Assembly: GCF_023015805.1 (NCBI RefSeq)
Contig: NZ_JALKBA010000013.1
Coordinates: 34,826 to 98,825 of the forward strand
Source: Cellulophaga sp. F20128
GTDB taxonomy: Bacteria; Bacteroidota; Bacteroidia; Flavobacteriales; Flavobacteriaceae
Direction: 5' to 3'
DNA: 64,000 nt
The position numbers and the translations under genes are program-made. Of the stretch, positions 1 to 9,715 are shown in pieces (position 1 is the first letter of the stretch; each line of letters starts with the position of its first letter). The notes below the pieces were generated by a model that did not search any database, was not told the origin of the DNA, and worked only from the letters and a program-made list of their open reading frames with translations.

Positions 1-1379
1 GAGATATAAATTCAAACAGAAGTTCCGTAGAAGAAACATTTACTTATATCATAGATTTGTTAGATGATGCTATTTTAGAGCTTCCATTGGAGTTGCAAAA
101 TCCAGGTGATGAATTAGGAAGAGTTACCAAACCAATTGCTGCGGCTATGAAAGCTAGAGTTTTAATGACCTATGCTAGTCCTTTATTTAATGGCAATTCT
201 GTGTACAGTGGTTTTGTTAATGCTGAAGGGGAGCCCTTTTTTCCTGCTACTTATTCGCCTGAAAAATGGGAGAATGCTGCTGTTGCAACTAAAGAAGCAA
301 TAGATATCTGCCATGACGCAGGAATAAGATTGTTTCAAAAGGAAGATTATATTAATAGATCAGGAAACGCCATTACTTCAGACATTACCTTGTTAAAAGC
401 AGGTCTGAGAAGTAGAATGACCGAGAAATGGAATTTTGAACTTGTTTGGGGACATACTGCTTCTACGAATAACTTAGAATATGAAGCAATGCCTCGTTTG
501 TATAACTACATAAATAATCCTGTGGCTTCAAGACACTGTCCGCCTTTACGTATTGCAGAAATGTATTACTCTAAAAATGGGGTGCCAATAGAAGAGGATG
601 TTACCTACGATTATGCCAATAGATATAAATTGAGAAGTTCTCTTGAGGCTGATAAGTATCAGGTAGAAGAAGGGCAAAGTACTGTTATTTTAAATTTTGA
701 TAGAGAAACACGTTTCTATGCAGATTTATCATTTGATAGAGGTGTTTGGTATGGCAATGGTGCCAACGATGAAGCTAATCCGTGGTTTGTTCACGCTAGA
801 GGTGGTGAGTTTGCATCTGTTTTTGAAATTTCTCAATATTCTGTTACGGGATATTGGCCTAAAAAACTGGTAGCTATTCCTACGCAGGTGAACACAGGTC
901 AAAGTTTAAGTACAACACGTTATGCCTTTCCAATAATTAGATTGGCCGATTTGTATTTATACTATGCAGAGGCTTTGAATGAAAGTAAAACAGCTCCAGA
1001 TGCTCAAGTGTACGAATACATTGATTTAGTTCGTGAAAGAGCAGGATTAAGTTCTGTGGTAGATAGTTGGTCTGCGTTTTCAAGCAATCCAAGTAAACCA
1101 ACTACTAAAAACGGAATGAGAGAAATTATTCAACAAGAAAGAATGATTGAAATGTCTTTTGAAGGAGCCCGATTCTGGGATTTAAGACGTTGGAAATTAG
1201 CAAAAGATTATATGAACAAGCCAATTAAGGGTTGGAATGTTCTTGAAAATGATGCAGATGATTATTATACAATTCGTACATTGTATAATCCAACATATTC
1301 TGAAAAAGATTATTTATGGCCAATACCAGAAACAGAAACAATTAAAGACCCAAGTTTAATCCAAAATCCAGGATGGTAA
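1..1379 (+). CDS. SusD/RagB-family glycan-binding lipoprotein, 5' end cut by window
   Basis: SusD-family proteins sit on the outer membrane as a glycan-binding lid on a SusC transporter. The frame is open from base 3, so the signal peptide, lipobox and first helices lie upstream of the window, and the TTG at 57 is internal. The visible ~458 residues carry C-terminal SusD landmarks: IIRLADLYLYYAEALNE, then MIEMSFEGARFWDLRRW, and the closing YLWPIP...NPGW. The partner SusC is expected just upstream, outside the window. Two lipoprotein genes follow at 28 and 21 nt, so this is the start of the visible part of a PUL operon. The family call is firm; the substrate cannot be inferred from this fragment. 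Confidence 0.95.
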   Translation, partial: DINSNRSSVEETFTYIIDLLDDAILELPLELQNPGDELGRVTKPIAAAMKARVLMTYASPLFNGNSVYSGFVNAEGEPFFPATYSPEKWENAAVATKEAIDICHDAGIRLFQKEDYINRSGNAITSDITLLKAGLRSRMTEKWNFELVWGHTASTNNLEYEAMPRLYNYINNPVASRHCPPLRIAEMYYSKNGVPIEEDVTYDYANRYKLRSSLEADKYQVEEGQSTVILNFDRETRFYADLSFDRGVWYGNGANDEANPWFVHARGGEFASVFEISQYSVTGYWPKKLVAIPTQVNTGQSLSTTRYAFPIIRLADLYLYYAEALNESKTAPDAQVYEYIDLVRERAGLSSVVDSWSAFSSNPSKPTTKNGMREIIQQERMIEMSFEGARFWDLRRWKLAKDYMNKPIKGWNVLENDADDYYTIRTLYNPTYSEKDYLWPIPETETIKDPSLIQNPGW

Positions 1380-1407
1380 TTTATCTACTAACTTTAAAAA
1401 AAAAGAT

Positions 1408-2604
1408 ATGAAACATTTAATTAAATTAATAATAGTACCAGTAGTATTGGTGTTATTCGCTTGCGAGGAATATCAACATGGACCTCTTGCTACAGATAGT
1501 TCTATTCCTTCAATTATTGAGAATGTATCCATTACACCGATAAATGGCGGACTTAGTATTGATTATGATTTACCATCAGACAGTGACTTGCTGTATGTAA
1601 AAGCGATATATACAAATTCTAAAGGAGTAGAAGCAGAAGTAAAAACATCTGCCTTCAACAATAAGATTGAAATCTTAGGGTTTTCAGATACTTCGGAAAG
1701 AACAGTAAAATTGTATTCTGTAGATCGCTCTAGAAATAATTCAGAACCAGTTACAGTTTCGGGATCTCCATTAACACCACCGGTGTTTATGGTTCAGGAA
1801 ACAATGGCAATTACTTCAGATTTTGGAGGAGCTAGATTTACATGGGAAAATGAATTAAATACGCCCATAACCATTGAGTTAATGACAACAAACCCAGTAA
1901 CAGGAAGATTGGAAACTGTTGAAACGGTGTATACTGAGCAATCGGCTACAAGGTCTTCTATAAGAGGGTATGAATCAGTGCCTAGACTTTTTGCCGCTGT
2001 AATTAGAGATCGTTACGATAATTTTTCTGATACCATTTATGCGCCAACGCCAGATAAATTATTAACACCTTTATTTGAACAACGTTTAGATAAATCAAAG
2101 TTCGAAAAAGTAGTTTTAGACAATGATGACAACTGGGATGCTTGGGAAGGTGATTATTGGAACTTGTTTGATGATGATATCATGTCTATTGTACATACAC
2201 AAGGAGATAAACCTAGACCTAGTATTTTGACGGTAGATTTAGGAGCAAATGTTACTTTAAGTAGGTTTAATGTACTGCAAAGACAAACCGCTGGAGTTGG
2301 TTTTGCATATACGCACGGAAACCCTAAAACCTATAATGTATATGGTGCTAAAGAATTGCCTGGTCAAGATGGTAATTTAGACGATTGGATTTTATTAAAA
2401 GAATGCGAGTCTATTAAGCCTTCAGGTTCTCCTATTGGAACAAATACCGATGAAGATGTAGATCATTTTGAAGCAGGAGATGAATATACTTTTGATGAAG
2501 CTGTAGAAATTAGATATTTCCGTTTTGCTGTGTATTCTACATGGGATGGAGCAGGATATATAGATTTTTCAGAAATGACTTTTTGGGGAAATATAGTAGA
2601 ATAA
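1408..2604 (+). CDS. PUL surface lipoprotein, DUF4959/DUF5126/DUF5000-like
   Basis: A 398-residue lipoprotein in the SusE/F position directly after SusD. The N-terminus is a signal peptide with lipobox LFAC (Cys19). Residues ~30-120 look like a DUF4959 Ig/Fn3-like module (SIDYDLPSDSDLLYVKAIY), ~125-225 like DUF5126, and ~240-398 like DUF5000, a discoidin-related beta-sandwich (ILTVDLGANVTLSRFNVLQR ... IRYFRFAVYS). Such proteins are thought to bind glycan at the cell surface with the SusCD complex. It starts 28 nt after the SusD stop and is followed 21 nt later by another discoidin lipoprotein. The domain names come from remembered architecture, not a search; the lipoprotein and discoidin-like calls are the safer part. 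Confidence 0.8.
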   Translation: MKHLIKLIIVPVVLVLFACEEYQHGPLATDSSIPSIIENVSITPINGGLSIDYDLPSDSDLLYVKAIYTNSKGVEAEVKTSAFNNKIEILGFSDTSERTVKLYSVDRSRNNSEPVTVSGSPLTPPVFMVQETMAITSDFGGARFTWENELNTPITIELMTTNPVTGRLETVETVYTEQSATRSSIRGYESVPRLFAAVIRDRYDNFSDTIYAPTPDKLLTPLFEQRLDKSKFEKVVLDNDDNWDAWEGDYWNLFDDDIMSIVHTQGDKPRPSILTVDLGANVTLSRFNVLQRQTAGVGFAYTHGNPKTYNVYGAKELPGQDGNLDDWILLKECESIKPSGSPIGTNTDEDVDHFEAGDEYTFDEAVEIRYFRFAVYSTWDGAGYIDFSEMTFWGNIVE

Positions 2605-2625
2605 TAAAATTTAAGAAATATAATT

Positions 2626-4482
2626 ATGAAAAAAATTAAAATATATATTTTACCATTAAGTATATTACTTCTTTTTGCATTCTTTTCGTGTAATGATACG
2701 TATGAGTTTCATGAGGAGTATGTTAAGGATGGTGAAATAATTTATGCGTCTAAGGTAGATTCTTTACGAACCCTACCAGGTGACGGTAGAATTGAAATAG
2801 CTGGATATTTAACCAAAGGATTTACTATTAACGAAATAACCGTATTTTGGGATAATGGCGAAAATAGTCAAACCTTTGCGTATGCTAAATCGCAAAATGA
2901 AACCGATCCTTTGGCTTTAATTGTAACAGGTTTAGAGGAAAAATCGTATGAATTTGATGTGTATTCAAAGGATAAAGAAGGTAATAAATCGATAAAAGTA
3001 ACTGTTTTTGGAACGGTCTATGGAGAAACCTATAGAGGCAATTTAGAAGCTAGAGAATTTAATTCATTTACGTTCAATAGCGATGAAAGTGTTAGCGTGA
3101 CTTTAAAGCCAAGTAGTGAATTAACACGATCTACAGAAATTAAGTATACTAATTTAAGTGGAGAAGAGATTGTTGTAATAGTTATGGCAGATGAGTCTGA
3201 AGGTACTTTAGAACAAGTAAATACAATGCTTCCTATTACCTACAGAACCTATTATGTGCCAGTTGCTGCTAGTGAAGATGGAGAAGAAGCGGCTATTGAT
3301 GAGTTTGATTCTGATTGGTCTACCTATGAATTTCCTGGTGTATTTTCGTCAATTTTTACAAGCATGACGTTAGAGCCAATTTCAGGAGGAGTAATGGCAA
3401 ATTGGGAGAATACAGCAAATGATATGTTGACATTCGAATTTAAAAATGTAGATAAACAAGATCAAGAGGTAGTAACTACTGTTACATCATCTGAGTCTGC
3501 AGGTACGTTTACATTTACACCAATGAAATCGGAAGAACAAGAGGTTGAAATTATGATTTCAGATATCTATGGAAATTCACAATCAATGTCTTATACCGTA
3601 ACTCCTTTAGCAGCAGCTGGAAAAGGGAACTGGACTATTGTTGACTTTTCAACTGAAGAGGCCGGTGGTGAAGGTCCTGTTAATGGTTATGCCACAGCAG
3701 CCATTGATGGAGATACAAGCACGTTTTGGCATTCAAAATGGACAGGTTCAGGATCTTCTTATCCGCATCACCTAACTATTGATATGGGTGAAGAAAAAGA
3801 TATTGCTGGTTTTGAAATATTCAGAAGAAATGGAAACGGTAGCGGTGCCACGATGCATGAATTTTGGGTGAGTAGTGATAATGTAACCTTTACCAAGATT
3901 GCTACATTGGACGCGGCCTTAGACTCTAATGATGGATTTTTAGCTCCTGCTGATGTGGTTACTACGGCGAGATACGTAAAGTATGTTGCAACAGCTGGTC
4001 CAAGTTCATTTACTTTTTTAGGTGAATTAAATGTTATTGAATCATTAGATAATACAGATTGGTCAATAGTCGACTTTTCATCAGAAGAAGCTGGTGGAGA
4101 AGGTCCAGTAAATGGATACGCTACTGCTGCAATAGACGGAGATTTAGCAACGTTTTGGCATACCACTTGGTCAACTGGGTCACCAGATTATCCACATCAT
4201 CTTACTATAGATTTGGGAGAAGAGAAAGGTATTGCTGGTTTTGAAATATTTAGAAGAATGAATAATGGACAAGGCGCTATTAAGCATGAATTTTGGGTGA
4301 GTAGTGATAATGTTACCTTTACACAGGTATCAACATTGGATGCTGCTATGACTACCAATAATGGATATTCAGATTATGCAGATGCTGTAACTACAGCAAG
4401 GTATGTAAAGTATGTTGCAATAGAAGGACCGTATAATTACACTTTTTTAGGTGAATTAAAAGTATTTGGAACAATAGAATAG
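2626..4482 (+). CDS. PUL surface lipoprotein: DUF4998 plus two tandem F5/8 type C domains
   Basis: A 618-residue lipoprotein with lipobox FFSC (Cys22). Residues ~30-240 resemble DUF4998 (DSLRTLPGDGRIEIAGYL), followed by a second Ig-like stretch to ~330. Two F5/8 type C (discoidin) carbohydrate-binding modules follow at ~336-476 and ~479-618. They share long identical stretches such as EEAGGEGPVNGYATAAIDGD, HEFWVSSDNVTFT and VTTARYVKYVA. It is the last gene of the SusD operon and is closed by a strong terminator. The likely role is glycan capture at the cell surface. The tandem modules have drifted at synonymous sites while keeping the protein sequence. Confidence 0.85.
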   Translation: MKKIKIYILPLSILLLFAFFSCNDTYEFHEEYVKDGEIIYASKVDSLRTLPGDGRIEIAGYLTKGFTINEITVFWDNGENSQTFAYAKSQNETDPLALIVTGLEEKSYEFDVYSKDKEGNKSIKVTVFGTVYGETYRGNLEAREFNSFTFNSDESVSVTLKPSSELTRSTEIKYTNLSGEEIVVIVMADESEGTLEQVNTMLPITYRTYYVPVAASEDGEEAAIDEFDSDWSTYEFPGVFSSIFTSMTLEPISGGVMANWENTANDMLTFEFKNVDKQDQEVVTTVTSSESAGTFTFTPMKSEEQEVEIMISDIYGNSQSMSYTVTPLAAAGKGNWTIVDFSTEEAGGEGPVNGYATAAIDGDTSTFWHSKWTGSGSSYPHHLTIDMGEEKDIAGFEIFRRNGNGSGATMHEFWVSSDNVTFTKIATLDAALDSNDGFLAPADVVTTARYVKYVATAGPSSFTFLGELNVIESLDNTDWSIVDFSSEEAGGEGPVNGYATAAIDGDLATFWHTTWSTGSPDYPHHLTIDLGEEKGIAGFEIFRRMNNGQGAIKHEFWVSSDNVTFTQVSTLDAAMTTNNGYSDYADAVTTARYVKYVAIEGPYNYTFLGELKVFGTIE

Positions 4483-4502
4483 TTTTTTGAATTAGTTTTA
4501 AA

Positions 4503-4531
4503 AGGAGGGTTGGAGACAACCCTCTTTTTTT
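4503..4531 (+). terminator. Rho-independent terminator closing the first PUL operon
   Basis: A perfect 8-bp stem GAGGGTTG / CAACCCTC (4505-4512 and 4517-4524) with GAGA loop is followed by seven T residues and preceded by A residues. It lies 20 nt after the stop at 4482 and separates the three-gene operon from the secreted protein gene at 4565. Confidence 0.9.
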
Positions 4532-4564
4532 ATAGCCAAAAACCCTTGAAACCCAACCTAAGCC

Positions 4565-7500
4565 ATGAAAAAAAAATTATATCACCTTAAATTTATAGTA
4601 CCATTTTTTTTACTAATTGTATGTGGGGAGCAAATCCATTCCCAGATACATACAACTCCTTATGATGAGTTGCCAGGAATCATCAGTACCTATAAGCCTA
4701 CCTACCAAGAATCGTTTTCTGATTGGGCAAAAAAATTATATGAATACCCTGTAAATTACAAAGAAATAGAAAAAGGATATGCTGCCTATAAGGCCAATGA
4801 TCCAGGTAAAACCCCAATAGAGCGGTATTACAAAATATGGAGACGTGTGGTGGCAGATTATGTGCTTTCTGATGGTACTATTGTACTACCAGAACAAAAA
4901 AATAGAACAAAAGCTACCAAACAATCAGGACGTGCATCAAGAGGAACGGATGCCTCCAATTCTAATTGGACCTTTTTAGGGCCAAAAAGCACCTATTGGT
5001 TAAACGAAGCCAACGCTCCAGAAATACCAAACTTGGCACCCTGGCAAGTAAATGTGTATGCAATGGATGTAGCTAAGTCCAATACCGATATTATCTATGC
5101 AGGTACAGAAACTGGATATATGAACAAATCAATAGATAAAGGTCTTACATGGAATTTGTTAGCGCCCGATTATTTGTTTGGGTCTGGGGTAACTAGCATT
5201 GCCATTCATCCTACCAATCCCAATATAGTATTTGCTGCCTCTTCCAGGCAAATTCATAAAACATTAAATGGAGGAGATACATGGTTTCCTTTACTAAATT
5301 TAGAATTAGATGTAAATCATATCAGTATAGATGCAATGAATACCAATACGGTTATTGCTTCTACCAATAAGGGCATCTACAGTAGTTTAGATGCGGGAAC
5401 TACTTGGGTACAGCGTACTTCAAATGTAGCTTATGACCTTCAAGTGTCGCCAGCCAATACCAATACAATATATGCATTGACAAAAAATGCTTCCAATAAT
5501 TTTGAAGTCATAATTTCTACAAATGCAGGCATTACGTTTTCTTCAATAACAAGCTTTCCAACCAATTTGCAAGAGGCTTCAGGAGGGTTGTTGGCTATGT
5601 CTAATGCCAATTCAAATCTTCTGTATGTCACCATGTTGAGTCTAGACAATACGCCTTTGTTGTACAAAGGGGTATTAAATAGTGGTGCTTGGACATGGAC
5701 TAAGGTGATTGATTGTAATACGGACAACTTTCCGTACAATAACGGTCAAGGGTATTATGATCTGGTGCTAGAAGTCTCTCCTACTAATGCAGATATCTTT
5801 ATGGTTGGTACCACCACTTTGTTTAAAACAACCAATGGTGGCAGCTCTTTTGATGCTATTGGAGGTTATTTTGGAAGGTTTTCTATTCATCCAGATATTC
5901 AAGATATTGTTTGGATGCCCAATGGGTCGGTTTATGTTGCTACGGATGGTGGTATCAGTTTTTCTACCGATGCTTTTGAAACAGATTTTCAACCTTTAAT
6001 AAACGGTCTAATAGGCTCTGATATGTGGGGCTTTGATCAAGGTTGGAATGAAGATATTGTTGTAGGAGGTAGATACCACAATGGCAATACCGCCATGTCC
6101 GATTTGTACGGTGATAAGGCGCTGCGAATGGGTGGGGCCGAATCTGCAACGGGATGGGTTTTACAAGGTAAAAAGAGACATGTTGCCTTTAATGACCTCG
6201 GAAACGGGTGGATTTTACCAAAAACAGCAGAAGCTGCCCCTGAAGGTAGATTTGTTTTTTCTAAATACCCTAACATGTTAGAATACGGAGGAAATAGAGG
6301 AAGCTTGGTGCATCATCCCAACTACCATGGTGTTATCTACCTTGGTGAGGGTAATGATTTTTGGAGGAGTGAGGATATGGGGAAAACCTTTAGCTCTCTC
6401 CATACTTTTTCAGACTTAGTAATGAAAATAGAAGTTAGTGTAACAAACCCCGATGTTATGTATTTAGATGTCCGGGGAAGTGGCTTATATAAAAGTGAAG
6501 ATGGTGGTACAACTTGGGTCGCTAAGCCATCTTTAAGTAATAGTGCTAATGCAGGGAGTAGTATTAATGGAAGAATTAGTATGGTAGTATCTCCTTATGA
6601 TGAAAATGTGGTGTATGCCACCTATGCCAACGGAACTTGGACTTCTAATAAAGGAAAAGTGTTCAAGTCTGTAAACGGAGGAGATTCTTGGGAAGATATC
6701 ACTGCTGGTATAGATATAAATACGAAGTGTTTGGTGATACAGCCTACCTCTAATAATGAAGATTTAGTTTATCTTTTTGGAAAAAGGGGTGATGGTGTTT
6801 CGGCCTATGTGTATTATAGGACTGCCTCCATGACCAATTGGGAATTGTTTTCGAATACCTTTCCTGAAAATTTTGACATCAATACGGCTCTCCCTTTTTA
6901 TAGGGATGCAAAGTTACGGGTAGCAGGAGGAGCTGGAGTATGGGAAAGCCCTATGCAGGATGTAAATTTTGAACCCGTATTAAATCCTTGGGTAGATAAA
7001 AGAGTGAATAAGTGCATGCTGGATACACTTAATTTTGATGATCATTCCATGCTTAAGCACGATGGAGCTACTTGGAATTGGGACATCACACCTGCGCCTA
7101 GTTATATAAGTGATGCCACTAGTAGAAACCCTAAAGTGGTCCTAGGAAACCCAGGTTCTTATACGGTTACAATGACGGTAACTCAAAACGGGAAAGTCTT
7201 CTCTAAAACCATAGAAAATATGGTAGAAACCACTACCTGTCCTTCAATTACAGATTGTAGTAACCCTGGCCAACTTCCAAAAAATGAATGGAGCTTGCTC
7301 TATGCCGATAGTGAAGAGGTGAATTACCCGGGCTTAGCTGTAATGGCTTTTGATGATGATCCAAATACAATTTGGCACACCAGATGGAGTACAGGTACAG
7401 ATCCTTACCCGCATGAAATACAGATAGATTTAGGTAATTCTTACAGCATAAGTGAATTTGAGTACCTGCCTAGAAGTTCTGGATCTAATGGAAGGATTAA

Positions 7501-8593
7501 CGAATATGAGATTTATTTTAGTTATGATAAAACCAATTGGGGCGAGGTAGATTTTACGGGTACTTTTGAAAACTCTGCTGCGCCACAAATTATTAAATTT
7601 TCTGAGCCAGTTAAGGCGCGTTATATGCGTATTGTGGCACTTTCAGAGGTTAGTGGCCAAGCCTTTACGTCTATTGCCGAGATTACACTAACCGGATGTT
7701 TGTCAGATAATTGTCCGGACATAGACAATCCAGATCAGGCAGATTTTGATTTGGATGGTATTGGTGATCTATGTGATGATGATGATGATAACGATGGCGT
7801 CCTTGATGTGGACGACGATTGTCCTAATTCAGATTTAAACAGTGTTGTAAATGCCAACGGCTGTGCTGCTTTTACCTTGCCTAGTGATAATTTTGGGATA
7901 CAAACTTTTTCAGAGACCTGTAGGGATAGTGATAATGGAGAGATCCATATCACAGCGCAAGAGTCTTTAAATTATAAGGTAGAACTAACGTCTAATTATC
8001 AGCTTATAGCGAATTATTCCTTTAGTGATGTATTGGAGGTTGGTGATTTAAAATCGGGTGTCTATACCGTTTGTATTACGGTTGATGGTCAATCTGGTTT
8101 TGAACGTTGTTACGATATTTCAATTAGCGAGCCTCAGGATATCGCGGTACAATCGTATTACGATGCTGAAAACAAAACCTTATCGTTGCAAATGTACAAT
8201 GGCAAGAGTTATAAGGTTCTTGTAAACGGTAAAGAAATAGAAACCAACAATAGTAGAATTACTATAGGTTTAGATAAAGGCGCAAATGACATTGTAGTAA
8301 CTACAGAAAAAGATTGCCAAGGCCAGTTTATGAAGACGATAAACCTCAGTGATACGGTATTGGTGTATCCAAATCCCGTGGTAGATTATTTGTTTGTCAA
8401 TATTGGGAATGACACTTCTAAATCGGTATTGTTAAACATGTATTCCGTTGAAGGTAAGTTGGTTTTATCTCGCACATTACCCGTAAATAATGCCACCGTT
8501 AAGTTGGATGCTTCCTTTGTAAATAAAGGTGTTTATTGGGTTAAATTAATTTCTGAAAAATCTACAAAATCATTTAAAATCATTAAGAAATGA
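4565..8593 (+). CDS. Large secreted Asp-box repeat protein with PKD, F5/8, TSP3 and T9SS type A sorting domain
   Basis: A 1342-residue exported protein. After a signal peptide (~1-26), residues ~130-800 form a beta-propeller-like region with several Asp-box/BNR turns (GGDTWFPL, DAGTTWVQR, DGGTTWVAK, NGGDSWEDI), as in sortilin/VPS10-like and GH74-like folds. A PKD-like module (~815-895, ending SYTVTMTVTQNG) follows. Next come an F5/8 type C module (~908-1043), an acidic thrombospondin type 3 calcium-binding stretch (~1047-1090, DLDGIGDLCDDDDDNDG), and a C-terminal type IX sorting domain (~1265-1342, VYPNPVVDYLFV ... KSFKIIKK). The type A tail predicts export through type IX secretion and attachment to the surface. 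Asp-boxes alone do not prove hydrolase activity; no catalytic residues were recognised. It overlaps the next gene by ATGA. Confidence 0.85.
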   Translation: MKKKLYHLKFIVPFFLLIVCGEQIHSQIHTTPYDELPGIISTYKPTYQESFSDWAKKLYEYPVNYKEIEKGYAAYKANDPGKTPIERYYKIWRRVVADYVLSDGTIVLPEQKNRTKATKQSGRASRGTDASNSNWTFLGPKSTYWLNEANAPEIPNLAPWQVNVYAMDVAKSNTDIIYAGTETGYMNKSIDKGLTWNLLAPDYLFGSGVTSIAIHPTNPNIVFAASSRQIHKTLNGGDTWFPLLNLELDVNHISIDAMNTNTVIASTNKGIYSSLDAGTTWVQRTSNVAYDLQVSPANTNTIYALTKNASNNFEVIISTNAGITFSSITSFPTNLQEASGGLLAMSNANSNLLYVTMLSLDNTPLLYKGVLNSGAWTWTKVIDCNTDNFPYNNGQGYYDLVLEVSPTNADIFMVGTTTLFKTTNGGSSFDAIGGYFGRFSIHPDIQDIVWMPNGSVYVATDGGISFSTDAFETDFQPLINGLIGSDMWGFDQGWNEDIVVGGRYHNGNTAMSDLYGDKALRMGGAESATGWVLQGKKRHVAFNDLGNGWILPKTAEAAPEGRFVFSKYPNMLEYGGNRGSLVHHPNYHGVIYLGEGNDFWRSEDMGKTFSSLHTFSDLVMKIEVSVTNPDVMYLDVRGSGLYKSEDGGTTWVAKPSLSNSANAGSSINGRISMVVSPYDENVVYATYANGTWTSNKGKVFKSVNGGDSWEDITAGIDINTKCLVIQPTSNNEDLVYLFGKRGDGVSAYVYYRTASMTNWELFSNTFPENFDINTALPFYRDAKLRVAGGAGVWESPMQDVNFEPVLNPWVDKRVNKCMLDTLNFDDHSMLKHDGATWNWDITPAPSYISDATSRNPKVVLGNPGSYTVTMTVTQNGKVFSKTIENMVETTTCPSITDCSNPGQLPKNEWSLLYADSEEVNYPGLAVMAFDDDPNTIWHTRWSTGTDPYPHEIQIDLGNSYSISEFEYLPRSSGSNGRINEYEIYFSYDKTNWGEVDFTGTFENSAAPQIIKFSEPVKARYMRIVALSEVSGQAFTSIAEITLTGCLSDNCPDIDNPDQADFDLDGIGDLCDDDDDNDGVLDVDDDCPNSDLNSVVNANGCAAFTLPSDNFGIQTFSETCRDSDNGEIHITAQESLNYKVELTSNYQLIANYSFSDVLEVGDLKSGVYTVCITVDGQSGFERCYDISISEPQDIAVQSYYDAENKTLSLQMYNGKSYKVLVNGKEIETNNSRITIGLDKGANDIVVTTEKDCQGQFMKTINLSDTVLVYPNPVVDYLFVNIGNDTSKSVLLNMYSVEGKLVLSRTLPVNNATVKLDASFVNKGVYWVKLISEKSTKSFKIIKK

Positions 8594-9291
8594 AAAATTT
8601 AATTTGGACAGTATGTTTGTGTATTGGTATGCTTTCTTGTAGTAAGAATAGTGATGCACCAGAGGAAGAAAAATCCGTAGTAAAACCAGAGGTAGCTTCT
8701 TTGATGTTTCCATTAAACAATTCAGAATGTGTGGATGGTGCAATAATCAGCTCGGCTAAAAGTAAGGTTACTTTTGAGTGGAATACGGCAAATAATGCCG
8801 ATGGATACGAGCTAAAGCTAAAGAATTTACAAACCAAAATTACAACGGGTCATTTATCATCTAAGGCAGAGATTTCAATTACGCTAGATAGAGGTGCTGC
8901 TTATTCTTGGTATGTTGTTTCCGTGAATAATGGATCTGGGGAAAAGGTAGAAAGTGGAGTGTGGAAATTTTACAATGCAGGGGAAGGTGTTACGGCTTAT
9001 GCGCCTTTTCCAGCGGATGGTGTTTCTCCCTTATCAGGGGCGCAAATAGCGCACCTAGCTGCTGGAATTACCTTAGAATGGACTGGAAATGATGTTGATA
9101 ACGATATTGAAGGTTACGATATTTATTTCGGAGAAACTTCTAATCCAGAACTCTATCAAGAAAATTTAACTGCCAGTAGCCTTGAAAATGTAATCATTAA
9201 TCAGGATACAAAGTACTACTGGAAAATAAAAACCAAAGATAAACGGGGTAATGTTTCGTATTCAGACGTATTCCAGTTTAAAGTGAATTAA
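8590..9291 (+). CDS. Small Fn3-like lipoprotein of the PUL
   Basis: A 233-residue lipoprotein with lipobox MLSC (Cys17) and an acidic linker (SDAPEEE). Two repeats resemble fibronectin type III folds: ~40-130 (VTFEWNTANNADGYELKLK ... YSWYVVSV) and ~140-233 (LEWTGNDVDNDIEGYDIYF ... YYWKIKTKDKRGNVSYSD). The start codon overlaps the stop of the large secreted protein (ATGA), implying translational coupling. It may be a surface partner or glycan-binding accessory of that protein. No enzymatic motif is visible. A very stable hairpin lies just after the stop. Confidence 0.75.
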   Translation: MKNLIWTVCLCIGMLSCSKNSDAPEEEKSVVKPEVASLMFPLNNSECVDGAIISSAKSKVTFEWNTANNADGYELKLKNLQTKITTGHLSSKAEISITLDRGAAYSWYVVSVNNGSGEKVESGVWKFYNAGEGVTAYAPFPADGVSPLSGAQIAHLAAGITLEWTGNDVDNDIEGYDIYFGETSNPELYQENLTASSLENVIINQDTKYYWKIKTKDKRGNVSYSDVFQFKVN

Positions 9292-9303
9292 GGCAAAAAA
9301 TGA

Positions 9304-9348
9304 AGCACCAAGGTAGCTTCTGTAGTTTACAGAAGCTACCTTGGTGTT
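9304..9348 (+). terminator. Very stable 19-bp hairpin after the first PUL
   Basis: CACCAAGGTAGCTTCTGTA (9306-9324) pairs perfectly with 9328-9346 around a GTT loop, and the stem can extend by two pairs. It begins about 13 nt after the stop at 9291. No T-tract follows on the + strand, but a T6 run would follow on the - strand. It may act as a transcript-end or stability hairpin rather than a classical intrinsic terminator. Confidence 0.6.
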
Positions 9349-9695
9349 ATACAGCATAATGAAGTACTAAATTGCCAATAAAACCCTCATCTTATTGCTG
9401 AAAATTTAGATTTTTCACCTGTTTTAGTGGTGCTATTGCTTCTAAATGTCAAGGGAAATAGATAACTTAAATTTAACTATTAGGTTACGGGAAAACTTAC
9501 TTTTTCTATTAGTTTTGAATGGTATAGATTACTTCTTATTTTTTATAAAAATAACCACAAGTCTTCTATCTTATATCTTCTCAAAAGAAGCTATGGATAT
9601 GCTTTTTTTTATGGTTACTTAAGGTAATAATTATCAATCTTTAAGAAACTTTAAGAGATATACTCGTCAATAAACGGGTGTAAAATCATCTTTTT

Positions 9696-9707
9696 TTCAA
9701 ATTTGAA
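9696..9707. promoter_or_regulatory. Palindrome TTCAAATTTGAA, possible operator
   Basis: A perfect 12-bp palindrome 142 nt before the GH109 start and 9 bp upstream of a second dyad. Palindromes this A+T-rich arise by chance fairly often; the pairing with the neighbouring dyad is what makes it notable. Confidence 0.35.
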
Positions 9708-9715
9708 TAAAATGC

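Noticed and set aside
3768..4166. 132-residue - strand frame in the F5/8 region
   Set aside because: Antisense shadow created by the A+T-biased codons of the discoidin modules.
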